Part shown: positions 8,083 through 16,608 of the stretch, piece after piece
How positions within the stretch are numbered: the first letter of the stretch is position 1
Layout of the letters: the number at the start of each line of letters is the position of its first letter
From: Bradyrhizobium vignae
GTDB taxonomy: Bacteria > Pseudomonadota > Alphaproteobacteria > Rhizobiales > Xanthobacteraceae
Direction: 5' to 3'
Assembly: GCF_004114425.1 (NCBI RefSeq)
Contig: NZ_RDQF01000004.1
Span: 186,001-250,000, forward strand
DNA: 64,000 bases
Notes under the pieces: generated by a model
What the model was told of the DNA's origin: nothing
What the model saw: the letters and a program-made list of their open reading frames with translations, nothing else
The model's database searches: none
Made by a program: the position numbers and the translations under genes

Positions 8083-9627
8083 GTGTCGACATTCGAATGG
8101 ATCATCGCGCTTCTGCTCGGCGCCGTTGGCTTATCGGCGCTGGCGCGGCGGATCAAGGTCCCCTATCCGACCTTCCTCGCCATCGGCGGCGCGCTGGTCG
8201 CCTTCGTGCCATCGAGCCCGTCCTGGGTGCTGGAGCCGGACCTCGCCTTGGCGCTTTTTGTCGCACCGGTCCTGCTCGATGCCGCCTTCGACACCTCGCT
8301 GCGCGATCTGCGCAACAACTGGGTTCCGGTCTCGACCCTGGTCGTCGCCGCGGTCGGCCTGACCACGGCCGGCGTGGCCTATGCCGCGCACCGGCTGATG
8401 CCTGACATGCCCTGGGCCGCCGCGGTCGCGCTCGGCGCCATCGTCGCGCCGCCGGACGCCGCGGCGGCGGTCGCGATCCTGAGCCAGGTGAAGCTGCCCC
8501 ACCGCATGGTCAAGGTGCTGGAAGGCGAGAGCCTGCTCAACGACGCGACCGCGCTCCTGATCTATCGCATCGCGGTCGGCGCAGTTGCCACTCAGCACCT
8601 GACGTGGAGCCAGGTCGCTCCGACCATGGCGCTGGCGCTGGTCGGCAGCGTCATCGCCGGCCTGCTCGCGGGCCGAATCATTCCGCTGTTCATGGAACGG
8701 GTGACGGAGGCGCCGAGCGCCATCATCGTGCAGTTCGCCACCACCTTCCTGGTCTGGATCACCGCCGAGCATCTCGGCCTCTCCGGCATCCTCACCATCG
8801 TGGTCTATGCCATCACCGTCGCACGCACGGCGCCCGCGCGCATCCCGGCGCGGCTGCGGGTGCCCTCCTATGCGGTCTGGGAGACGATGGTATTCGTGCT
8901 CAACGTGCTCGCCTTCATGTTGATCGGCATGCAGATGCGGCCGATCTGGACGCGGCTCGACGCGGACGTGCGTTGGGAATATTGCGTGGCCGCCGCCTGG
9001 ATCCTGCTCACGGTCATGCTGGTGCGCCTCGGCTGGGTGACGTTCTACCGCATGACCTTGCGTGTGCTGGTGGCGCAGGGGATCTATCATCCGAAGGACC
9101 CCGAGGCCGTCGCCTCGCCCAAGGGCGGCCTCATCATCTCCTGGTGCGGCATGCGCGGCCTCGTCACGCTCGCCACTGCCTTTGCCCTCCCTGAGAATTT
9201 TCCCTATCGCGACTTCGTCGTCTTCATTGCCTTTGCGGTGGTGCTTGGTTCGCTGGTGATCCAGGGCCTGACGCTGCGGCCGCTGATCCTCGCCTTCGAC
9301 CTCAAGGACGATGATCCCGTCGGCATCGAGGTCGCCCGCGGGCGCGCCGTCGCCTATCGCGCCGCGCTCGATGCCATCGAGAGCGATCCGTCGGAGGAGG
9401 CGGAGATCCTGCGGCTCGAATATCGCGCCATCCTGATGCAGACCGAGACCGATCCGAACGGAGGCATTGCCAACGGCGAATTGCCCGCCGATCCCTTGCG
9501 CCGCCGCGCCATCGAAGCGGCGCGCAAGGCGATCTTCGATCTGCGCGCCACCGAGGTGATCGGCGACGATGCGTTTCATCGGCTCGAGGAGGAGCTCGAT
9601 CGCGCAGAATTGAGCGCGGGGGGTTAA
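8083..9627 (+). CDS. CPA1-family Na+(K+)/H+ antiporter
   Basis: An inner-membrane cation/proton antiporter of about 514 residues. The protein begins directly with a membrane segment (WIIALLLGAVGLSALARRI) and has 10-12 hydrophobic helices; the ion-binding region carries GAIVAPPDAAAAVAIL and EGESLLNDATALL, both hallmarks of CPA1 exchangers. Residues beyond about 415 form a hydrophilic, acidic cytoplasmic tail that may regulate activity. I use GTG 8083 (GGGG eight bases upstream); GTG 8050 would add 11 residues. Role in pH or salt homeostasis is family knowledge; the ion is not predictable here. Confidence 0.88.
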   Translation: MSTFEWIIALLLGAVGLSALARRIKVPYPTFLAIGGALVAFVPSSPSWVLEPDLALALFVAPVLLDAAFDTSLRDLRNNWVPVSTLVVAAVGLTTAGVAYAAHRLMPDMPWAAAVALGAIVAPPDAAAAVAILSQVKLPHRMVKVLEGESLLNDATALLIYRIAVGAVATQHLTWSQVAPTMALALVGSVIAGLLAGRIIPLFMERVTEAPSAIIVQFATTFLVWITAEHLGLSGILTIVVYAITVARTAPARIPARLRVPSYAVWETMVFVLNVLAFMLIGMQMRPIWTRLDADVRWEYCVAAAWILLTVMLVRLGWVTFYRMTLRVLVAQGIYHPKDPEAVASPKGGLIISWCGMRGLVTLATAFALPENFPYRDFVVFIAFAVVLGSLVIQGLTLRPLILAFDLKDDDPVGIEVARGRAVAYRAALDAIESDPSEEAEILRLEYRAILMQTETDPNGGIANGELPADPLRRRAIEAARKAIFDLRATEVIGDDAFHRLEEELDRAELSAGG

Positions 9628-9636
9628 ACCTCCGCT

Positions 9637-9793
9637 GTCGTCCCGGACAAGCGCGCCCAAAGCGCGCGCCGATTCGGGACCCATAGCCACGAAATTCTGT
9701 TTGGCGAAGACCCGGAGTTGCCAGCGAGCGATACAACTCCCTCTTGTGGCTATGGTCCCGGATCGGCGGCGCTTACGCTTGTCCGGGACGACA
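9637..9793. repeat. Large inverted intergenic repeat (gtcccggacaagcg family)
   Basis: TGTCGTCCCGGACAAGCG at the left end is mirrored by CGCTTGTCCGGGACGACA at the right end, with a further inner inverted pair CCATAGCCAC / GTGGCTATGG. The unit sits immediately after the antiporter stop. Confidence 0.75.
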
Positions 9794-9850
9794 CTGGAGG
9801 GTGGACGGGGAGGCGTTGAACCAAATCCCGCTTCCCCGGACTCACTCCTG

Positions 9851-10621
9851 ATGACAACCCTGATCGACGACCGTCGTGTACGCGCGCGTGATGCGTCGCC
9901 TGCACGATATTTTTATCTCCACATGGCACTCGCCTGCGCGGCGACGGCTTTCCTCGGCTTCGCGCCGACCTATTGGGTGCCGCTGGCTCACCGGACATTC
10001 TCTGCAAGCCCGGTGATCCACTTTCACGGGCTCTTGTTCTTCACCTGGACGCTTTATTTCGTGCTCCAGACCTGGCTCGCGGCTTCCGGCCGCGTGGTCA
10101 ACCACCGCTCGCTCGGCATTGCCGGCGTCTCGATCGCGACCGCGATGGTCATTTTTGGCTTCTTCGCATCCGTGACTTCGATGAAGAACGCCGCTGCCGT
10201 TGGCCAGGCCGATGCAGGCATTGCCTTCTCGATCGTGCCGCTCAGCGGCATCGCGCTCTTCGCGGTGGTGTTCGTGCTTGGGATCATGAATACGCGCAGG
10301 CCCGAGATCCACAAGCGCCTGATGCTGCTCGCCGCGGTCTCGATCCTCGACGCTGCGATTGCGCGATGGTTCCTGACCTTCCTCGCACCTCCCGGACCGC
10401 CCGGCCCGCCGCCGGTACCCGTGACGATTGCGCCGGCTGTGGTCGCCGCCCTTCTGCTCGGCGTCGCCATGGTGCGCGACTGGCGCACCGAGGGCCGCGT
10501 GCATCCGGTCTACATCTACGGCACACTCGCGCTTTTGGCGGTGAAGGTGCTGAACTGGCCGGTCAGCGAGACGGCAGCGTGGCACGCATTTGCCGGCGGG
10601 ATTCTGGCGCTGGCGCAGTAA
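9851..10621 (+). CDS. Multi-pass membrane protein, function unknown
   Basis: A 256-residue protein with about seven hydrophobic helices. The first helix pairs with a conserved-looking HFHGLLFFTWTLYFVLQTWL segment and a second polar patch GRVVNHRSLG, followed by RRPEIHKRLMLL and RVHPVYIYG; the membrane-proximal histidines are reminiscent of heme- or metal-binding small membrane proteins, but no family can be named with confidence. ATG 9851 is chosen over upstream in-frame starts because the extension lies in the 9637-9793 repeat. It stands alone between two repeats. Confidence 0.75.
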   Translation: MTTLIDDRRVRARDASPARYFYLHMALACAATAFLGFAPTYWVPLAHRTFSASPVIHFHGLLFFTWTLYFVLQTWLAASGRVVNHRSLGIAGVSIATAMVIFGFFASVTSMKNAAAVGQADAGIAFSIVPLSGIALFAVVFVLGIMNTRRPEIHKRLMLLAAVSILDAAIARWFLTFLAPPGPPGPPPVPVTIAPAVVAALLLGVAMVRDWRTEGRVHPVYIYGTLALLAVKVLNWPVSETAAWHAFAGGILALAQ

Positions 10622-10718
10622 CTCTGTAGCGGCAACACCAATGTGATCCCGTCACCCCTGGGGTGGCCGCTTCTTCAGCGGCCCTCGAAGAGCGACGGCC
10701 CGGCTGCACCGGGGCCGC

Positions 10719-10780
10719 TCATCCTTCGAGGCTCCCCGCGCGATGCTCTGCATCGCGCGCCTCGCACCTCAGGATGACGG
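10719..10780. repeat. REP-like palindrome
   Basis: TCATCCTTCGAGGC...GCCTCGCACCTCAGGATGA: inverted ends enclosing GCGCGATGCTCTGCATCGCGC. Same general family as 5511-5645. It lies between converging genes. Confidence 0.7.
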
Positions 10781-10791
10781 AGCTAGTTGGG

Positions 10792-11598
10792 TTACGCCCC
10801 CGCCTTGCACGTGATCCCGCCATCGACCACGAGCTCGATGCCCGTCACATATTTCGACTCGTCCGAGGCCAGGAACAGCGCGGCGTTGGCGACGTCGAAG
10901 GCATCGCCCATGTGGCCCATCGGCACTTGCGCATCGCGTGCGCGCCACATCGCTTCGACGTCGCCCTTGGCGTAACTATTGGCGAGACCTGCGGAGTGCT
11001 CGACCATCGGCGTTTTCATCAGGCCGGGCAGGATCGCGTTGACGCGGACATGATGGCGCGCGAACTCGATCGCCGTGGTGCGCGTCATCTGGTTCATCGC
11101 CGCCTTCGAGGTGCCGTAGGTGACGTAGGAGATGCCCATGTGGCGGATCGAGGCGATCGAGGAGATGTTGATGATCGAGCCGCCGCCCTGCTTCACCATC
11201 ACGGGGATGACGTGCTTCATGGCCAGATAGGCGCTCTTGAGATTGACGCTGAAGACGCGGTCCCAGCTCTCCTCGCTTACCTCGACCACGCTGCCCATTT
11301 CGGCGATGCCGACATTGTTGTCGAGCACGTCGATGCGGCCATAGGCCTTCAGGCACGCCGCCACCATCGCCTCGATCTCACTGGCGCGCGAGACGTCGGC
11401 CGTGAACGCCATCGCCTTGCCGCCTTCTCCGGTGATGATCTTCGCGGTCTCCTCGGCCGCTGCACCATTGCGATCGACGCAAAACACCTGCGCGCCCTCG
11501 CGCGCGAAGGTCACTGCGGTCGCCTTGCCGTTGCCCCAACCGGGCCCGATCGAGCCGGCGCCCACCACCATCGCAACCTTGCCCTTGAGCCGATCCAT
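10792..11598 (-). CDS. Short-chain dehydrogenase/reductase (classical SDR)
   Basis: A 268-residue NAD(P)-dependent oxidoreductase. The start at 11598 is fixed by GGGAGACA upstream. The nucleotide fold begins MDRLKGKVAMVVGAGSIGPG (a GAGSIGPG variant of TGxxxGxG), followed by FCVDRN, the structural NNVG motif, catalytic Ser in NISSIASI, and YVTYGTSKAA containing the YxxxK pair. The C-terminal YVTGIELVVDGGITCK is typical. Substrate unknown. It is the last gene of a minus-strand group that begins with the TAXI-TRAP genes; a 61-base gap separates it from the DUF1850 gene, so catabolism of the transported compound is a reasonable guess. Confidence 0.88.
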   Translation of the reverse strand: MDRLKGKVAMVVGAGSIGPGWGNGKATAVTFAREGAQVFCVDRNGAAAEETAKIITGEGGKAMAFTADVSRASEIEAMVAACLKAYGRIDVLDNNVGIAEMGSVVEVSEESWDRVFSVNLKSAYLAMKHVIPVMVKQGGGSIINISSIASIRHMGISYVTYGTSKAAMNQMTRTTAIEFARHHVRVNAILPGLMKTPMVEHSAGLANSYAKGDVEAMWRARDAQVPMGHMGDAFDVANAALFLASDESKYVTGIELVVDGGITCKAGA

Positions 11599-11659
11599 CC
11601 TGTGTCTCCCGTGTTGTTCTTGTAGCCCGGATATCGTTGCGCTCATCCGGGCTGCGGTT

Positions 11660-12037
11660 CTACGGATCCTTGCAAACTCTCATCGTCGTGACGTTAGCAC
11701 CGATCGGATGCCCGACAATCTCCGACAGTGTCCGGCACTTCCCGTCATGGCACAGCCGCCACTCTCCCGCCGCGCCCGAATTGCCCAGCACGACCTCCGG
11801 CATCCGCGGTCGCTGCGGCCGCCATTGAAACCAGCCGTCGACCAGCCTCGCCTCAGGCGGCGGCTCCATGCCGGGGCCGGTGCCCTTGACGCGCGCCTGC
11901 ACCAGCTCGAGGCCGGCGGGCGTGACGCGCCAGTCTTCCTGCCAGTCGACCTTCGCGATCGAATGCGTCCATACGAGCGTGAACGCGGACAGCACCAGCG
12001 CCTTCACACCGACCGCCGTTGCGAAGCAGAGGCTCAC
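11660..12037 (-). CDS. DUF1850 protein of the TAXI-TRAP cluster
   Basis: A 125-residue protein with an N-terminal hydrophobic segment (VKALVLSAFTLVWTHSI) and a soluble domain containing WQEDWRVTPAGLELVQARVKG and DGWFQWRP, which is the signature of DUF1850, a family encoded beside TAXI-TRAP permeases. The start is GTG 12037, overlapping the permease stop by four bases (GTGA), which implies translational coupling. Two cysteines (LCHDGKC) near the C-terminus may form a disulfide, suggesting an exported domain. Function unknown. Confidence 0.8.
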   Translation of the reverse strand: MSLCFATAVGVKALVLSAFTLVWTHSIAKVDWQEDWRVTPAGLELVQARVKGTGPGMEPPPEARLVDGWFQWRPQRPRMPEVVLGNSGAAGEWRLCHDGKCRTLSEIVGHPIGANVTTMRVCKDP

Positions 12038-14145
12038 ACCGCCTCGACCGCTGCCGGCGGACGCTGCCGCCATTGCCACAGCACGAGCGCCGCAGCGAGC
12101 ACGAAGCCCGCGGTGTCGCTGAACGGGAATTCGCCGAGCAGGCAGAACGCGGCGCCGAGCGCGACGAGGCGTTCGACAATCGTCAGCCGCGTGAACAGGA
12201 AGCCGATCGCGACCATGCCGAACAGCCCGATCGCCACCAGCGCCTTGACGGTCGCGAGCGCCACCGCCCCGTAGAAGCCGAGCTTTGCCGCCATGGGATC
12301 GCCGGCCTGGAGCATCAGGGCCGGCGAATAGACGAAGATGAAAGGGATGACGTAGCCGGCGAGCGCGATGCGCATCGCCTCCCAGCCGATCTTGTCCGGA
12401 TTCTCCTTCGCGATCGGCGCCGCTGCCAGCGCGGCGAGCGCGACCGGCGGCGAGAGGTCGGCCATGATGCCGTAATAGAACGCGAACATGTGGCTCGCGA
12501 TCAAGGGCACGCCGAGCTTCGCCAGCGCGGGCGCCGCGAGCGCGGCGGTGATGATGTAAGTCGGGATGGTCGGGATGCCGGTGCCGAGCAGGATCGACAG
12601 CAGCATGGTCATGACCAGCGCCAGGAACAGGCTCTTCTCGCCGAGCCCGATCACCCAGCTGCCGAAGATGGTGCCGACGCCGGTCTGCGACATCATGCCG
12701 ATGATGACGCCGACGATGGCGCAGGCCATGCCGACGGTGATGGCCGACTTGGCGCTTTCGGCCAGCGCATCGCGGCACTCACGCAAGGCCTTGAAGCCGC
12801 CACGGATGAAGGCGGTGATCACGATTAGGCCAACGACGACGCTCGCCACCGGCACGATCTGGAGGCCGTCACGCGACAGCGCGGCAACGACCAGCGCAAG
12901 GCCGATCCAGAAAATATATCGGATCACCATCGACGAGGCGCCCGTCGTGATGGCGGTGCCGAGGATCAACGTCACGGTCAACGCGAGGCCCATGCTGCCG
13001 GCATAGAGCGGCGTAAAGCCTTCGAACAGCATGTAGACCAGCGCTGCGAGCGGCAGCACGAGATACCAGCGCGTCACCAGCGCCTTCCAGGCGCTCGGGA
13101 TCTCCGAGCGCTTCATGCCGACGAGCCCGTGCTTGCCGGCTTCGAGATGCACCATCCAGAACGCAGAGGCGAAATAGAGGATCGCAGGGATAGCGGCCGC
13201 TTTCACGATCTCCGAATATTGCACGCCGAGCGTCTCAGCCATGATGAAGGCGACCGCGCCCATCACTGGCGGCATGATCTGCCCGCCCATCGAGGCCGTC
13301 GCCTCGACGCCGGCCGCGAAGGCGCGGCGGTAGCCGAAGTTGATCATCAGGGGGATGGTGAACTGGCCGACGGTGACGACATTGGCGACGCCCGAGCCGG
13401 AGATGGTGCCCATCATGCCCGAGGCAAACACCGCGACCTTGGCGGGTCCGCCGCGGGTGCGGCCGAACAGGCCGAGCGAGACGTCGGTGAACAGCTGGAT
13501 CATACCGGCGCGCTCCAGGAACGAGCCGAACAGGATGAACAGGAAGATGTAGGTCGCCGAAACGTAGATCGGCACGCCGTAAAAACCTTCGGTGCCGAAC
13601 GACAGATGCGTGACGATCTGGTCGAAATCATAGCCGCGATGGTTGAGCGGCGACGGCAGATACTGGCCGAAGAACCAATACAGCAGACAGGCGCCGCACA
13701 TCAGCGGCAGCGCCGCGCCCATCAGCCGCCGCGTACCCTCGAAGATCAGCACGGCAAGCAGCGTGCCGACCACGAGATCGAGCCGGGTCGGATCGCCGTC
13801 GCGGGCGATCAGATCGGCGTAGAAGATCCACTGATAGAGCCCGCAGAGGAAGCCGGCGCCCCCGATCACCCAGCCGAGCGCGCGGCCAAAATGACTCTTC
13901 GCGGTGAAGTTGGCGATCAGGCCGAAGGTGAGCAGGATCAGGAAGCCGACATGGACGCCGCGCACCACCTGGCTCGGCAGATAGTTGAAGGCGGCGACAT
14001 AGAGCTGGAAGCTCGCGAATGCGATGCCGATCCAGTAGGCGAGCTGGCCCCACCAGCCCGGGCCAAAGCCTTCGGGGAAGCCATGCTCGAAATTGTCGAA
14101 CTCGACCTTGATGGGGGCCTCGTTGGCCTCTGCCTTTTCCAGCAT
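12034..14145 (-). CDS. TRAP transporter permease, fused 4TM/12TM subunits
   Basis: A 703-residue inner-membrane protein that fuses the small (DctQ-like) and large (DctM-like) permease subunits, as in TAXI-type TRAP systems. The N-terminal 170 residues hold about four helices; the rest contains the DctM core with FASGMMGTISGSGVANVVTV and the repeat-like VGMACAIVGVIIGMMSQTGVG ... PIASHMFAFYYGI region. It imports an organic acid delivered by the periplasmic TAXI protein encoded just upstream (14336-15283), using an ion gradient. The substrate is not predictable. Downstream it overlaps the DUF1850 gene. Confidence 0.9.
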   Translation of the reverse strand: MLEKAEANEAPIKVEFDNFEHGFPEGFGPGWWGQLAYWIGIAFASFQLYVAAFNYLPSQVVRGVHVGFLILLTFGLIANFTAKSHFGRALGWVIGGAGFLCGLYQWIFYADLIARDGDPTRLDLVVGTLLAVLIFEGTRRLMGAALPLMCGACLLYWFFGQYLPSPLNHRGYDFDQIVTHLSFGTEGFYGVPIYVSATYIFLFILFGSFLERAGMIQLFTDVSLGLFGRTRGGPAKVAVFASGMMGTISGSGVANVVTVGQFTIPLMINFGYRRAFAAGVEATASMGGQIMPPVMGAVAFIMAETLGVQYSEIVKAAAIPAILYFASAFWMVHLEAGKHGLVGMKRSEIPSAWKALVTRWYLVLPLAALVYMLFEGFTPLYAGSMGLALTVTLILGTAITTGASSMVIRYIFWIGLALVVAALSRDGLQIVPVASVVVGLIVITAFIRGGFKALRECRDALAESAKSAITVGMACAIVGVIIGMMSQTGVGTIFGSWVIGLGEKSLFLALVMTMLLSILLGTGIPTIPTYIITAALAAPALAKLGVPLIASHMFAFYYGIMADLSPPVALAALAAAPIAKENPDKIGWEAMRIALAGYVIPFIFVYSPALMLQAGDPMAAKLGFYGAVALATVKALVAIGLFGMVAIGFLFTRLTIVERLVALGAAFCLLGEFPFSDTAGFVLAAALVLWQWRQRPPAAVEAV

Positions 14146-14200
14146 TTCAAATCGTCCTCAGCCTGTCCGTGCCTGATAGCATTGGCACGGGCTCCAAAAA

Positions 14201-14326
14201 CGTCATGCCCGGGAGAGTCCCGGGCATTCGCGATTTTCCTCTCCGTCATTCCCGGGCGGCCCATCAAAGGCGAACCCGGAAATCTCGAGATTCGGGGTTC
14301 GATGGTGCGCATCGCCCCGGAATGAC
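14201..14326. repeat. Intergenic repeat between TAXI and permease genes
   Basis: CGTCATGCCCGGGAGAGTCC at the left end and GCATCGCCCCGGAATGAC at the right end frame several inner inverted pairs (GTCATTCCCGGGC, TCTCGAGA). It fills the 190-base gap between two co-directional transport genes, so it may separate or tune their expression. Confidence 0.65.
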
Positions 14327-14335
14327 TGACGAGAG

Positions 14336-15283
14336 TTACTCGATCAGCCCCTTTTCCTTGTAATAGCGGATCGCGCCGGGGTGCAGCGGAACCGGGCTAC
14401 CGGTGGCGGCGGTCTCGAGCTTGATCTCCTTGCCGGCGGCGTGCGCGTTGGCGAGCTCCGGCAGCGACTCGTAAACCAGCTTGGTCATCTGATAGGCGAG
14501 ATCGTCCGATACGGCGGAGCTCGTAACGAGATAATTGATTACGGCCGCAGTCGGGACGTCCTTGTCCTGGCCGGTATAGGTGTTGGCCGGAATGATCGCC
14601 GAGACGAAGGGCGGGCCGATCTTGTCGACGGTCTCCTTCGGCACCGAGACCACCGTGATCGGGCTCGAGGTCGACAGGTCCTTCAGCGAGGCGACGCCGA
14701 GCCCGGCCGATTGCAGTGTGGCGTTGAGCTGCCGGTTCTTCATGAGGTCGACGGATTCGGCGAACGGCAGATATTCGACCTTGCCGAGATCCTTGTAGCT
14801 CATGCCGGCGGCAGCGAGGATCGCGCGCGAGTTCAGCTCGGTGCCCGACTTCGGCGCGCCGATCGACAGGCTCTTACCCTTGAGGTCGGCGAGCGTCTTG
14901 ATGCCGCTGTCGGCAGTCGCGACGATCTGGATGTAGTTAGGATAGATCGCGCCGATCACGCGCAGCTTGTCGAGCTTGGTCTTGAAGCCCGCCTCTTCCT
15001 CGCCGTCCCAGGCCGCTTTCAGCGAGTCGCCGAGCGTGAACGCCAGCTCGCCGCGGCCCTGCTGCAGCAGGATCAGGTTCTCGACCGACGCCTTGGTGGC
15101 CTGCACCTGCGTCTTCACGTTCGGAATCTTGTCGCCGTAGATCTTTCCGATCGCGACCCCCAGCGGATAGTAGACGCCCGAAGTGCCGCCGGTCAGCACG
15201 GTGATGAAGGATTGCGCCTGCGCGCAAGGTGCCGATGCCGCCAGAGCAAGAGCCGCGGCCACGCCGAAAATCGTTCGTTTCAT
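14336..15283 (-). CDS. TAXI-family TRAP solute-binding protein
   Basis: A 315-residue periplasmic receptor. The signal peptide MKRTIFGVAAALALAASAP ends near AQAQS; the mature part opens with ITVLTGGTSGVYYPLGVAIG, the diagnostic start of TAXI proteins, and continues with ELAFTLGDSLKAAW and SIGAPKSGTELNSRAIL. ATG 15283 follows GGGGAG, and an upstream in-frame extension to 15460 lacks a signal. It delivers the ligand to the fused permease encoded downstream. The ligand is unknown; some TAXI proteins bind glutamate or other C4-C5 acids. Confidence 0.92.
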   Translation of the reverse strand: MKRTIFGVAAALALAASAPCAQAQSFITVLTGGTSGVYYPLGVAIGKIYGDKIPNVKTQVQATKASVENLILLQQGRGELAFTLGDSLKAAWDGEEEAGFKTKLDKLRVIGAIYPNYIQIVATADSGIKTLADLKGKSLSIGAPKSGTELNSRAILAAAGMSYKDLGKVEYLPFAESVDLMKNRQLNATLQSAGLGVASLKDLSTSSPITVVSVPKETVDKIGPPFVSAIIPANTYTGQDKDVPTAAVINYLVTSSAVSDDLAYQMTKLVYESLPELANAHAAGKEIKLETAATGSPVPLHPGAIRYYKEKGLIE

Positions 15284-15463
15284 GGTTGTTGTACTCCCCA
15301 AACCGGCGGCGAAATTGGCCGGATGAGGGGTGCGGGTCAACCCATCCAAAAGACAAAACAGGACTGCGGCAAGTGGCCGCTTTGGTTCGATTTTCGGGAA
15401 CCAGCGGGTGCGGCGAGGTGGCGCAGTCAGGCGGTGGAGCGCGCCTCGCCCAGCTGGCAAGTG

Positions 15464-15952
15464 CTACTGGAACGTCATATCCAGGCACTTGGAGATGTCG
15501 GAGCCGAGACCGGAGGAGATGATGATGCAGCCGCGCACCTTCTGTGCGGTGACGTCGACGGCCCAGACCGAATAGCCGCCGGGGCCGAAGAACGAGTTGG
15601 TGTTCGGCGGCTCGGTCTCGGTGGCATCGAAGTCGTAGTGGCCGTCGGTCTCGAAGATGCGCGGCTTCTTGGTGCAGCCGCCGTCGGCCTGGACGTTGAT
15701 GACCTCCTTGTTGTCGCGGGTCAGCGCCAGGGAGACCTGGCAGCGGAAATATTCCGAGGTCTTGGTGTTGAAGAGATAGGTGTAGGACTTGCAGGTCGCC
15801 GTGTTCAGCTTGCCCGGCGCAAGGCCGCGGCTGCACGAAATTCGCTGGTTGTGGCTGAGCTGGTAATCATCGGCCCGGGCTGCCGGCGCCAGCGCCGTCA
15901 GGGACACTAAAGCAGCCCAGCAAAGCTTGATCACATGGCGCATCCGAATCAT
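15464..15952 (-). CDS. Secreted Cys-containing protein, unknown
   Basis: A 162-residue protein with a signal peptide (MRHVIKLCWAALVSLTALAPAARADD) and about six cysteines in the mature part (ISCSRGL, ATCKSY, FRCQVS, GGCTKK, GCIIIS, SKCLDM), spaced as for three disulfides. The ending DVTAQKVRGCIIISSGLG looks like a small beta-barrel. No family recognised. ATG 15952 has GGTGGGG close upstream; ATG 15943 is an equally possible start. It lies just upstream of, and on the same strand as, the TAXI gene (180-base gap), which may be coincidence. Confidence 0.7.
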   Translation of the reverse strand: MIRMRHVIKLCWAALVSLTALAPAARADDYQLSHNQRISCSRGLAPGKLNTATCKSYTYLFNTKTSEYFRCQVSLALTRDNKEVINVQADGGCTKKPRIFETDGHYDFDATETEPPNTNSFFGPGGYSVWAVDVTAQKVRGCIIISSGLGSDISKCLDMTFQ

Positions 15953-16135
15953 CCCCACCAACAATTTTGTCGAGTTGCGTTCTAGACGGAAAGCGGAACA
16001 TAGTCGCGAGGGGACGAAGGGAAAATCACAAGCTGCTGGGCAAGACGTGATGCGCTGTGGCGCTTTCGCAAATTGACCCGGACACATCGTTCGTGGTTTG
16101 TTCAAGCCTGGAATGTCCCGACCGTGGAGGATGGG

Positions 16136-16441
16136 ATGACGGCATTTTCAATCAAGACATTTGCAATCGTAGCCGCGCTCGGCGCATTCGCAGGGCCCGC
16201 ATTGGCGCAAACGGGAGCGACGCCTTGGGAGCTCAAGCCCGATATAGGCTACGCCTACGACAAGGACGGCAAGACCTATTCCTACAAGATGGGCACCAGC
16301 AACGCCGGCGAGCTGCTGAAGGGCGCCAAGAAAGTGCCCAAGGGCACGCTGTTCTTCATCGGCCACAACGGCCAGCTCTACATGCGCACCGGACCGTATC
16401 TGGAGGGTGACGGCAAGTTCAAGTTCGGGCCGGATCAGTAG
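16136..16441 (+). CDS. Small exported protein, unknown
   Basis: A 101-residue protein. Start ATG 16136 has GGAGG at 16126-16130. A signal peptide (AFSIKTFAIVAALGAFAGPALAQ, split over residues 3-25) precedes a mature domain of about 76 residues rich in Gly, Lys and Tyr: DIGYAYDKDGKTYSYKMG and KGTLFFIGHNGQLYM. The regular beta-like pattern suggests a small beta-sandwich. No family recognised. Divergent from the Cys-rich secreted protein gene at 15952. Confidence 0.7.
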   Translation: MTAFSIKTFAIVAALGAFAGPALAQTGATPWELKPDIGYAYDKDGKTYSYKMGTSNAGELLKGAKKVPKGTLFFIGHNGQLYMRTGPYLEGDGKFKFGPDQ

Positions 16442-16481
16442 GGCTTGAGGCGGCGGGGCGACACAGCCGCCACACTCTCGG

Positions 16482-16584
16482 CGTCATCACCCGCGAAAGC
16501 GGGTGATCCGGTATTCCAGAGGCCGTTGTGCTTGAAGCGAGAGGCCGCGGCGTACTGGATGACCCGGTCAAGCCGGAGCATGAC
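16482..16584. repeat. Palindromic intergenic repeat (cgaaagcg family)
   Basis: CGTCATCACCCGCGAAAGCG ... TACTGGATGACCCGG ... GCATGACG. It is the same family as 3231-3335, with shared GTCAT ends, CCCGCGAAAGCGGG hairpin and TACTGGAT core; the right-hand hairpin is degenerate. Confidence 0.7.
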
Positions 16585-16608
16585 GGCGAGATGGGGTAGG
16601 ACGGAGAG

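Noticed and set aside
12566..14325. Plus-strand frames opposite the TRAP permease
   Set aside because: Shadow frames; the minus strand shows a standard fused TRAP permease.
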